A stretch of 8,001 bases of DNA from an uncultured Bacilli bacterium. Its GTDB lineage: Bacteria > Bacillota_I > Bacilli_A > RF39 > UBA660. Every line of letters starts with the position of its first letter. Within the stretch, counting starts at the first letter, position 1. The stretch spans positions 1 to 8,001 of the forward strand of contig CANQLF010000030.1 in the NCBI GenBank assembly GCA_947624635.1. Direction: 5' to 3'. The notes beneath the pieces were generated by a model, which was not told where the DNA came from, did no database searches, and worked only from the letters and a program-made list of their open reading frames with translations. The position numbers and the translations under genes are program-made. Shown one piece after another: positions 1 through 5,678 of this stretch.

Positions 1-965
1 TTTCTGGTCCTAATAACTTTTTAGAGAATTTAGAATTTTTAATAGACTTTGTTCAATCACCATACCTAACAGATGAAAACGTAGAAAAAGAAAAAGGTAT
101 AATTGAACAAGAATTAAAAATGTATTTAGATGATCCATTTTGGTCAATGTATGATGGAATAAGAGAAAATTGTTTTACTAAAAATCCAACTAGATATCCT
201 ATTGGAGGAACAGTAGAAAGTATTAAAAAAATAGACAAGAAAGAATTATATAGATGTTATAATACATTTTATCATCCATCAAATATGTTTATAGTTATAA
301 CTGGTAATTTTGATGTAGATGAAACAGTTAATTTAATAAGAGAAAATCAACTTAAAAAAGATTATAAGAAAATGAATCCAATTAAACTTAAAAGTTATAA
401 AGAAGTTGATAAAGTATTAAAAGAAAAAACAGTAGTAAATAAAAATACAGATACACCTAAACTTGCTTATGGTATTAAAATAAATACAGAAAAATTAGGA
501 CTTAAAGATAAAAGAAAAGAAGAATTTTATCTATATATATTATTTGAATTATTGTTTGGCATAACTTCAGAATTTAATGAAGAAGAACTTACTAAAGGAT
601 ACTTATCATCATCTATTTCAATAGATAGAATATCTATTGAAACACATACACTAGTAATACTTTTAGCTGAGACATTACATCCAGAAGAATTATCTAAAGA
701 AATAGATAATAAACTTAAAAATATAACTATAGAACCAAACGATTTAGAAATGTTAAAAAGAAGTATGATAAGTTCTAGAATAAATTTATTTGATAATATT
801 ATTAATTTAAATGATGCAATTGTAAATAATATTATAGAGTATGGTACGGTTGATGATACATTTATAAGTTTTGTAGATGAACTTAATATGTTAGAATTAA
901 ATAATATAATTAAAAAAATAGATTTAAGTAATACATTACAATATATTGTTATGCCTTTTGAATAG
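1..965 (+). CDS. ymfH: M16 (insulinase-family) peptidase, YmfH-like, 5' truncated by window edge
   Basis: The open frame starts before the window. Codons read from base 3 and give 320 visible residues, so the ATG at 120 is internal. The zinc motif HxxEH would lie upstream and cannot be seen. The downstream part is visible: the run VEKEKGIIEQE, whose last Glu (visible residue 37, bases 111-113) fits the third zinc ligand of the family, with the auxiliary Glu seven residues earlier. It is followed by GGTVESIKKI and CYNTFYHPSNM, which are typical of YmfH. In Bacillus, YmfF/YmfH are paired M16 proteins, associated by annotation with EF-P 5-aminopentanol modification. The ymfF-like partner would be expected upstream, outside the window. 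The second half is the usual M16 C-terminal domain and ends normally at TAG. The M16 call is firm; the YmfH assignment rests on the conserved TVESI and YHPSNM stretches. Confidence 0.85.
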   Translation, partial: SGPNNFLENLEFLIDFVQSPYLTDENVEKEKGIIEQELKMYLDDPFWSMYDGIRENCFTKNPTRYPIGGTVESIKKIDKKELYRCYNTFYHPSNMFIVITGNFDVDETVNLIRENQLKKDYKKMNPIKLKSYKEVDKVLKEKTVVNKNTDTPKLAYGIKINTEKLGLKDKRKEEFYLYILFELLFGITSEFNEEELTKGYLSSSISIDRISIETHTLVILLAETLHPEELSKEIDNKLKNITIEPNDLEMLKRSMISSRINLFDNIINLNDAIVNNIIEYGTVDDTFISFVDELNMLELNNIIKKIDLSNTLQYIVMPFE

Positions 966-995
966 AAGATAATTAATATTTTTATCTTCTTTTTT
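964..995 (+). terminator. Rho-independent terminator of the M16 peptidase gene
   Basis: A 9-bp stem (964-972 with 982-990, AGAAGATAA/TTATCTTCT) closes a 9-nt loop and is followed by TTTTTC. The stem begins inside the stop codon of the peptidase gene, so it separates this gene from the cse60-like gene downstream. Confidence 0.8.
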
Positions 996-1025
996 CTTAA
1001 ATTATATAAAAATGTTTTAATTCCA

Positions 1026-1034
1026 TGATATAAT
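1026..1034 (+). promoter_or_regulatory. Extended -10 promoter upstream of the cse60-like gene
   Basis: TGATATAAT is a perfect -10 hexamer (1029-1034) with a TGn extension. No good -35 lies 16-18 nt upstream, which extended -10 promoters tolerate. It would start transcription near 1041, leaving about 60 nt of leader before the start codon. AT-rich DNA gives such matches by chance, so this is a candidate only. Confidence 0.45.
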
Positions 1035-1102
1035 AATCTATATCGATAGTATTAGACAATATTTTTAAGTTTTATTATTTATCATTATATATGGTGATAA
1101 AA

Positions 1103-1273
1103 GTGAAAGTAAAAGTATTTGATGAATCTCATGAAAAAGATTTAGAATCAGCTGTTAATGACTTTTTAGATGAAACTAATAAAGATATAATCGATATAAA
1201 ATTTCAAGTATCAGTTGCGATAGATCATGATGAACAGGTATATTGTTTTTCAGCAATGATATTATATAAATAG
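1103..1273 (+). CDS. cse60: Cse60-like small protein
   Basis: A 56-residue acidic protein. The stretch KVKVFDESHEKDLE at the N-terminus and the C-terminal block EQVYCFSAMILYK resemble the Cse60 family of Bacilli, described in Bacillus as a sigma-E-controlled sporulation protein with no known biochemical activity. The start is set at GTG 1103 because GGTGAT (1093-1098) precedes it by 4 nt, the same arrangement as in the sirA-like gene. An ATG at 1091 in the same frame has no ribosome site and would add four residues. The gene ends 15 bases before the start of the flippase gene, and its stop codon overlaps that gene's ribosome site, so the two are probably co-transcribed. The family occurs outside obvious spore formers, so it does not prove sporulation here. 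Confidence 0.75.
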   Translation: MKVKVFDESHEKDLESAVNDFLDETNKDIIDIKFQVSVAIDHDEQVYCFSAMILYK

Positions 1274-1288
1274 GTGGAAGTGATAATT

Positions 1289-1768
1289 TTGAAAAAAAGT
1301 TCTTTTATTAATGGAGCATTTATTGCGACATTCTCAATATTTGTTGCTAAGTTTTTAGGTATAATTTATGTTATACCATTTTATCATATAATTGGTGAAC
1401 AAAATGGTTCTTTATATGGATATGCATATACAATATATAATTTATTTTTATCATTATCTACTATAGGACTTCCTTCAGCTATGAGTAAGATAGTTAGTGA
1501 ATATAATACTTTAGGTTATTATTTCACTAAAGAAAAAGTATATAAAATTGGTAGTATTTTTGTATCTATATTAGGAATATTATCATTTATAATATTATTT
1601 ATATTCGCACCTAGTATTGCGTATGCAATAATAGGTAATAATACTGGTGGAAACAGTATTGAAGATATAACTTTTGTAGTAAGAATAATATCAACTGCGA
1701 TACTTTTTGTTCCACTTTTATCTATGTCTATAAATTTATTGCTCCAGCATCTTTTAGTCAAATATTAG
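1289..1768 (+). pseudogene. SpoVB/YtgP-like (MurJ-type) flippase, N-terminal part up to a frameshift
   Basis: The N-terminal four membrane segments of a polysaccharide-biosynthesis/MurJ-type exporter of the MOP superfamily, which moves lipid-linked cell-wall precursors across the membrane. The opening KKSSFINGAFIATF and the segment STIGLPSAMSKIVSEY are characteristic of the SpoVB/YtgP group. Start taken as TTG 1289, preceded by AGGTGG and by AGTGAT with 4-nt spacing; GTG 1274 is in frame but lacks a site. Homologues continue after LLSM with an RGxxQG stretch and then a 'KFIAPASFSQ' type segment. Here that last segment sits in another frame (from 1729), while this frame runs on for a dozen foreign residues to TAG 1766-1768. 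The gene is therefore interrupted, or the sequence carries an indel error. Confidence 0.75.
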
Positions 1769-2907
1769 AACAAGTAATAAGAGTAATAATTATAATTGCA
1801 GGTAGCTATACATTCTTAAATGTATTCCATCTTGGAATGACAAACGCAATTGGAGTTGCAGTTTTTGGTGCGACTGCAGGTGCGATTGGTGCATTATGGT
1901 ATGTATTACATAAAATAAGAAAAAATAAAACTGTATTAAATAGAAATGCTCTACAAACTAGGGAAGAAAAGAATATTACAACTAAAGAAATAATTAAAAA
2001 AATTATAACTTACGCAATACCATTTGTATTATTTGGTATTACTATGTCTATATATGAATTTGTAGATATGCTTACCATTGTTAAAACTTTAACTAATACT
2101 TTAAGTTACTCAATTAAAGATGCAGAAAGTATAATTGGTGTTATAAATACATGGGGTAATAAATTAAACAGTATTGTTATAGCTTTATCAATTGGTCTTA
2201 CTACAAGTTTAATTCCTAATATAACAAGTAGTTATGTTGCAGGTAAACTTGATGATGTAAGAAAAAAGATTAATCAAGCAATACAACTTTTACTTTTTAT
2301 AGCACTTCCTATAACACTAGGATTAAGCTATCTATCTACACCAGTATTCAACGCATTTTATGGTGCAAATACTTGGGGACCAATAGTATTTAAATATAGT
2401 GTATTTATAGCTTTATTCAACTGTCTATTCAATATAGTTGTAGTAATGACACAAGCAATAAATAAATATAAAACAGTATTTATAAGTATATTATGCGGTG
2501 TATTATTTAAAATAGTATTTAATGTTCCACTTATGGTACTTACACAAAACCTTGGAATGCATGGATTTTATGGTTCAATTACTGTAACCCTTATAGGTCT
2601 TGGTATAACGATATTAATAAATTTAATTGCCCTTAAAAAATATGTAAAAGTTGATTATAAAAAAACAATTGAATCAACTTCTAAAATATTATTATCATTA
2701 TTAGCAATGTTTGTTGTACTATTTATTTTATCATTCTTACTTCCAACATATAATACTTCAAGAATTGTATCAATAATTATAGTTATGGTGTATGCACTAA
2801 TTGGTGCAATAGTGTATTTTGCTTTAACTTATAAATTTAAGGTAGTTGATAATATATTTGGAAAATCATTTAAAAATAAAATATTGAGTAAGATTAAAAG
2901 AAAATAA
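1729..2907 (+). pseudogene. SpoVB/YtgP-like (MurJ-type) flippase, C-terminal part after the frameshift
   Basis: From base 1729 the reading frame gives YKFIAPASFSQILEQVIRV and then about ten hydrophobic segments through to TAA 2905-2907, which is the rest of the same flippase. Together with the upstream part it makes about 14 membrane segments and about 540 residues, a normal length for the family. The first ATG in this frame is at 1837, inside a membrane helix and without a ribosome site, so it is unlikely to be a genuine start. The C-terminus is basic (KSFKNKILSKIKRK), as expected for a cytoplasmic tail. Apart from the break near 1727, no other defect is seen, so the damage is recent or artificial. 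Confidence 0.75.
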
Positions 2908-2992
2908 AAAACTGGCAGTGCTTATATGACTGAGTTAATAACTCTTATATTCAAAACTTGAATAAATCATATAAGGCTTATATGCCGGTTTT
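2908..2992. terminator. Large branched bidirectional terminator between flippase and fic
   Basis: An outer 10-bp stem (2908-2917 AAAACTGGCA with 2983-2992, one G-U pair) encloses a second 9-bp stem (2921-2929 with 2967-2975, CTTATATGA/TCATATAAG). Inside that lie two small hairpins (2932-2944, GAGTT/AACTC; 2951-2961, TCAA/TTGA). Outer flanks are T-rich on both strands, so it can end both convergent genes. It is far larger than a simple terminator. Confidence 0.7.
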
Positions 2993-2995
2993 ACT

Positions 2996-3727
2996 TTATT
3001 CTAAAAAGAAGTTTACTAATTTTTCATAGTTGTCTTGACTATTTAAACAAGTGTTAATTAAATAACCTTTTTCATTATTTGTTTGATATTCTCTAATTCC
3101 CCGTATATAAAAATCTTTATTTCTATCTTCTATGAAGAATGGCATTATATCATTATATAAACATTCTCTAAACATTATCATTCTACCAACTCTGCCATTA
3201 CCATCTTGAAAAGGATGAATACGTTCAAATCTAACATGAAATTCTATTATATCTTCAAGCTTTTTGTTTTCAATAGAATTATACCAATTAAGTAAATTTT
3301 TCATGTCTTTTGGGACATCTTTTGGAAGTGATATTGTAATATTTCCTACAAAGTTTTTTTTCTTTTTATAATCACCCACGTTAAACCATTCTTTTTCACT
3401 ATCACTTAAAGTTCCACTTTTTAGTATAAAATGAAATTTCTTAATCATATCTTCATCTAGTTTATCATCTATAGTTTCTAACATATATTTAAATAAGGTA
3501 AAATGATTTTTAGTTTCAGTGGCATCTTTTAAAACAATAACTTTATCACTACTAGTTAAAATTGTGCCTGTATCGTAAATACTTGCAGTTTCATCCGGTG
3601 TTATAGTTGAACCTTCAATATAATTATTACTATATGCAAAATCAATTTGTGTTTTGTGATACAAACTTCCTGATAAATTTATATTTTTTTGTTCAATTAA
3701 AGCTTTCTTAATTTTAGTTATCTTCAT
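2996..3727 (-). CDS. Fic-domain protein AMP-transferase, class II-like
   Basis: 243 residues with the full Fic signature HPFQDGNGRVGR (171-182): His171 is the general base, Asp175 binds the metal, and the Gly-rich loop and Arg182 hold the nucleotide phosphates. Fic enzymes transfer AMP (rarely other groups) from a nucleotide to Ser, Thr or Tyr of target proteins. The segment around 118-128 (GDYKKKKNFVG) matches the substrate-binding flap. An N-terminal inhibitory motif SNNYIEG (33-39) is present with Glu38, which in class II proteins blocks ATP binding. The position usually held by Ser/Thr is Asn here, with Ser one residue earlier. ATG 3727 has AGGTG 4-5 nt upstream. It stands alone, convergent to the flippase and divergent from the sirA-like gene. 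The target cannot be read from sequence. Confidence 0.92.
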   Translation of the reverse strand: MKITKIKKALIEQKNINLSGSLYHKTQIDFAYSNNYIEGSTITPDETASIYDTGTILTSSDKVIVLKDATETKNHFTLFKYMLETIDDKLDEDMIKKFHFILKSGTLSDSEKEWFNVGDYKKKKNFVGNITISLPKDVPKDMKNLLNWYNSIENKKLEDIIEFHVRFERIHPFQDGNGRVGRMIMFRECLYNDIMPFFIEDRNKDFYIRGIREYQTNNEKGYLINTCLNSQDNYEKLVNFFLE

Positions 3728-3762
3728 TTTTTCACCTTCTTTTTTAATTTCTCTATATATAA

Positions 3763-3771
3763 ATTATATCA
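3763..3771 (-). promoter_or_regulatory. Extended -10 promoter for the fic gene
   Basis: On the minus strand TGATATAAT gives a perfect -10 hexamer with the TGn extension. It lies about 35 nt upstream of the fic start codon, which fits a short leader. The -35 region is weak. The same intergenic stretch must also serve the divergent sirA-like gene. For that gene the best plus-strand -10 is TATAAT at 3799-3804, also without a clear -35. Confidence 0.5.
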
Positions 3772-3868
3772 TTTTCACTAACTATTTCTATTAATTTATA
3801 TAATTTATAGTTTAAAATACGACAAAATAAAACTAATAATTAATATAAAATAACTATTGGTGATACTT

Positions 3869-4297
3869 ATGAGAGTTTTATACATTTTTAATATTAAAGA
3901 GGCTATATATAATTTATATTATAAAAAAGAATATGTATTATATGATGTATTAGAAGAATTAACTAAAATTAATAAAAGAGATGTAGTATTAGGTTATAAA
4001 TTTTTTAATGAATTTGCAATCCCCTTTAATAAAGTTAAATTAAATGAATATATTTATAATATAGAAAAAAATAATATAACCTATATTAAAAATATTAATA
4101 AACATATAATAAATGATAGATTTAGAAATGAATTTAGTACATTAACTGTATATAATTCTCATATAATTTTAAAGACAAATAATGATATATCAAGATTTTT
4201 ATATATATTATCAATGTATAACGATAATTTATTTGTATGTGATTTTTATAATCAAGATTATTTTTGGCTTAGTAATATAGTAAAAACACTTGTATAA
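3869..4297 (+). CDS. sirA: SirA-like inhibitor of replication initiation
   Basis: 142 residues. The N-terminus MRVLYIFNIKEAIYNLY and the C-terminal block FVCDFYNQDYFWL fit the SirA family, whose B. subtilis member ends with a comparable DF…Y.WL segment. In Bacillus, SirA is produced under Spo0A and binds domain I of DnaA to block new rounds of replication during entry into sporulation. Overall similarity is low and the middle is Asn/Lys/Ile-rich. The call is strengthened by context: yneF follows directly, as it follows sirA (yneE) in B. subtilis. The start is ATG 3869, with GGTGAT 4 nt upstream; a TTG at 3857 in frame overlaps that ribosome site and is rejected. Whether it still acts on DnaA in this organism is inference. 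Confidence 0.7.
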   Translation: MRVLYIFNIKEAIYNLYYKKEYVLYDVLEELTKINKRDVVLGYKFFNEFAIPFNKVKLNEYIYNIEKNNITYIKNINKHIINDRFRNEFSTLTVYNSHIILKTNNDISRFLYILSMYNDNLFVCDFYNQDYFWLSNIVKTLV

Positions 4298-4338
4298 GTT
4301 TAATTTTTTTAGTAGAATACTTTTAGGAGGAAAATATT

Positions 4339-4548
4339 ATGTGGTTAGATATTTTACAAGTTGTAATAGGATTAATTATCGGTTTAGTAGCAGGATTTTT
4401 TATATCACAAAAAGTTACTAAAAACTATATGAAGAAAAATCCGCCTATCAATGAAGATATGATAAAAGCTATGATGACTCAAATGGGAAGAAAGCCTTCT
4501 CAAAAACAAGTTAATCAAATGATGAAATCAATGAATAAATATTTATAA
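4339..4548 (+). CDS. yneF: YneF-like UPF0154 membrane protein
   Basis: 69 residues with one N-terminal membrane helix (about residues 5-24, ILQVVIGLIIGLVAGFFI). The family-defining cytoplasmic stretch follows: YMKKNPPINEDMIKAMM, then QMGRKPSQKQVNQMMKSMN. The length and both motifs match UPF0154/YneF of Bacilli, a conserved small membrane protein of unknown function. AGGAGG (4325-4330) lies 8 nt before the ATG, the strongest ribosome site in the window. It starts 41 bases after the sirA-like gene and ends 27 bases before the amidotransferase-like gene, so the three probably form one operon. Confidence 0.95.
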   Translation: MWLDILQVVIGLIIGLVAGFFISQKVTKNYMKKNPPINEDMIKAMMTQMGRKPSQKQVNQMMKSMNKYL

Positions 4549-4575
4549 TATTATTCATTTTTTTTGGAGGTAATG

Positions 4576-5250
4576 ATGAAAAAAAGAGTAGGTGTAGTAT
4601 TAAGACCTAATACATTAAAAAGTGGTAAAAGTGTATATACAGTACTTGAGAGTATTCAAAAGATTATTATTGAAAATGAATGCATTCCTATATCTATAAC
4701 TCCAAATGTTATAGATATAAATAAAAAATTAAATGATAGCGAAAAAGAAGAATTAATTAATGAAATTAAAAATCTAGATGGAGTAATACTTCAAGGTGGA
4801 GATAATTTCTATGATTATGATAGAGTTATTGCGAAATATTTTATAGAAAACAATATACCGACACTTGGAATATGTTTGGGGATGCAACTTCTTGCATCTT
4901 TATATGAGGATAATTTAATATTAATAGATAAATCTAAATATAATGAACATAAATTAGAAGATGGATCTACTCATAAAATAAAAATAGATAAAAATAGTAA
5001 ATTATATAAAATATTAAATGTAGAAGAGACCAATGTTAATACATATCATAAAGAAATGATAACAAATCCTGGAATATTTAGTGTAAGTGCGGTAAGCTCT
5101 GACAATATTATTGAAGCAATAGAGTATAACAAAAATGATTTTGCAATAGGAGTACAATGGCATCCAGAAAAAGATATAGATACAAATATTGAAAGCAAAA
5201 AAATTTTTGAAGAATTTTTTAAAACAATTAAAAGTTATAAACGATTGTAA
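4576..5250 (+). CDS. Class I glutamine amidotransferase-fold hydrolase (peptidase C26, gamma-Glu-GABA hydrolase-like)
   Basis: 224 residues with the class I amidotransferase fold. The nucleophile elbow is GICLGMQ with Cys100, and the rest of the triad is in QWHPEKD (His196, Glu198). The motif VNTYHKE near 154-160 corresponds to the VNSxHHQ stretch of the gamma-glutamyl-GABA hydrolase (PuuD) and peptidase C26 group, and ILQGGDNF (71-78) gives the oxyanion-side loop. Such enzymes cleave gamma-glutamyl amide bonds of small molecules; the substrate here is unknown. It stands as a single domain without a synthetase partner, which argues for a hydrolase rather than a biosynthetic amidotransferase subunit. 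ATG 4576 is preferred because GGAGG (4566-4570) is 5 nt away; ATG 4573 is only 2 nt away, and TTG 4564 overlaps the site. It is the last gene of the sirA–yneF group. Confidence 0.88.
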   Translation: MKKRVGVVLRPNTLKSGKSVYTVLESIQKIIIENECIPISITPNVIDINKKLNDSEKEELINEIKNLDGVILQGGDNFYDYDRVIAKYFIENNIPTLGICLGMQLLASLYEDNLILIDKSKYNEHKLEDGSTHKIKIDKNSKLYKILNVEETNVNTYHKEMITNPGIFSVSAVSSDNIIEAIEYNKNDFAIGVQWHPEKDIDTNIESKKIFEEFFKTIKSYKRL

Positions 5251-5351
5251 AATACTGTATATTAAAAAATAATTTCAAAATTTTTACATATCAACATATT
5301 GTTAGAAATCATATTAAGCTATAATTAATTTTGATATTTTGAATATAATAT

Positions 5352-5375
5352 TAATGCAAGTGAAAACTTGTATTA
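5352..5375. repeat. Perfect hairpin upstream of the antitoxin RNA promoter
   Basis: A 10-bp stem (5352-5361 with 5366-5375, one G-U pair) with a GAAA loop ends 17 bases before the -35 box of the antitoxin RNA promoter. No T-tract follows, so it is a poor intrinsic terminator for the upstream operon. It may be an operator-like site or an end-processing hairpin. The remainder of 5251-5391 is AT-rich and shows nothing else convincing. Confidence 0.4.
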
Positions 5376-5391
5376 TACTATTTTGAAATCC

Positions 5392-5420
5392 TTGACTTTA
5401 AGGATAAAATATAGTATATT
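5392..5420 (+). promoter_or_regulatory. Strong sigma-70-type promoter of the antitoxin RNA
   Basis: TTGACT (5392-5397) and TATATT (5415-5420) are separated by an ideal 17 bp. Predicted transcription start is about 5426-5427. This is among the best promoters in the window and lies just before the tandem repeats, as expected for a type III antitoxin RNA, which must be made in excess. Confidence 0.8.
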
Positions 5421-5454
5421 ATTATTGCATTTGAAGAAGTGCATTAATAAGAAC

Positions 5455-5504
5455 ATGTTAGCCGCTTATGGATGGTGCGGGGTATAAATGATTCCAATCG
5501 CGAA
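5455..5504 (+). repeat. Antitoxin RNA repeat 1 (50 nt)
   Basis: Begins ATGTTAG and repeats at exactly 50 nt. It differs from repeat 2 at 10 positions. Six of these are three paired changes that keep base-pairing: C5462-G5480, T5469-A5496 and A5472-T5493 become T-A, C-G and G-C in repeat 2. Confidence 0.85.
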
Positions 5505-5554
5505 ATGTTAGTCGCTTACGGGTGGTGCGAGTTATAAATGATCCCGATTGAAAA
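5505..5554 (+). repeat. Antitoxin RNA repeat 2 (50 nt)
   Basis: Second copy. Its stem is TCGC/GCGA and its pseudoknot CGGG/CCCG. An A-rich boundary precedes it (CGAAATG) and another follows it (GAAAATG), resembling the A-rich sites at which ToxN-family enzymes trim their RNA. A partial third unit (ATGTTTG) starts at 5554. Confidence 0.85.
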
Positions 5555-5560
5555 TGTTTG

Positions 5561-5589
5561 AAAGCCCCGTTTTTAATAGGGCTTTCTTT
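5561..5589 (+). terminator. Intrinsic terminator between antitoxin RNA and toxin gene
   Basis: A 7-bp stem AAAGCCC/GGGCTTT (5561-5567 with 5579-5585) has an 11-nt loop and a modest tail CTTTTG. In type III loci this terminator ends most transcripts after the repeats and lets a minority read into the toxin gene. The interrupted T-tract fits partial read-through. Confidence 0.8.
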
Positions 5590-5678
5590 TGTTTGAATAT
5601 TATTTAAAATAATTTAGAAAATAACTATTAACGTGATTATATGTCTCTTGAACAAAATGAAAGGAATGTGAGATTTAT

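Larger units (their letters stand above)
5427..5590 (+). ncRNA. Type III antitoxin RNA precursor, CptI/ToxI-like
   Basis: The transcript from the promoter above carries a 5' hairpin (5426-5443, TGCATTT/AAGTGCA-like arms), two 50-nt repeats (5455-5504 and 5505-5554), the first bases of a third (from 5554), and then an intrinsic terminator. In each repeat a 4-bp stem (5462-5465 with 5477-5480; 5512-5515 with 5527-5530) encloses a loop. Four loop bases pair with a stretch 3' of the stem (5469-5472 with 5493-5496; 5519-5522 with 5543-5546), forming an H-type pseudoknot. Tandem pseudoknot repeats in front of a ToxN-fold toxin gene define type III systems. There the toxin cuts the precursor into single repeats that bind and inhibit it. 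The name CptI follows from the toxin and from the low repeat number; repeat boundaries after processing are inferred. Confidence 0.85.

Noticed and set aside
53..238. Minus-strand ORF of 61 codons
   Set aside because: It lies fully inside the M16 peptidase frame, which has clear family motifs; the minus-strand product has no recognisable features.
1519..1761. Minus-strand ORF of 80 codons
   Set aside because: Antisense shadow of the flippase membrane segments; no ribosome site or family signal.
1724..1768. Programmed ribosomal frameshift in the flippase gene
   Set aside because: No slippery heptamer is visible at the junction, and conserved residues (RGxxQG) are missing as well as shifted, which points to a deletion.
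4290..4318. Promoter TTGTAT-17-TAGAAT in front of yneF
   Set aside because: The start would fall at the AGGAGG itself, leaving almost no leader. The gap to the sirA-like gene is only 41 bases, so read-through is more likely.
5455..5554. Tandem riboswitch or CRISPR repeats
   Set aside because: Repeats abut without spacers and covary as pseudoknots. The downstream gene is a ToxN-type toxin, and no known riboswitch core was recognised.
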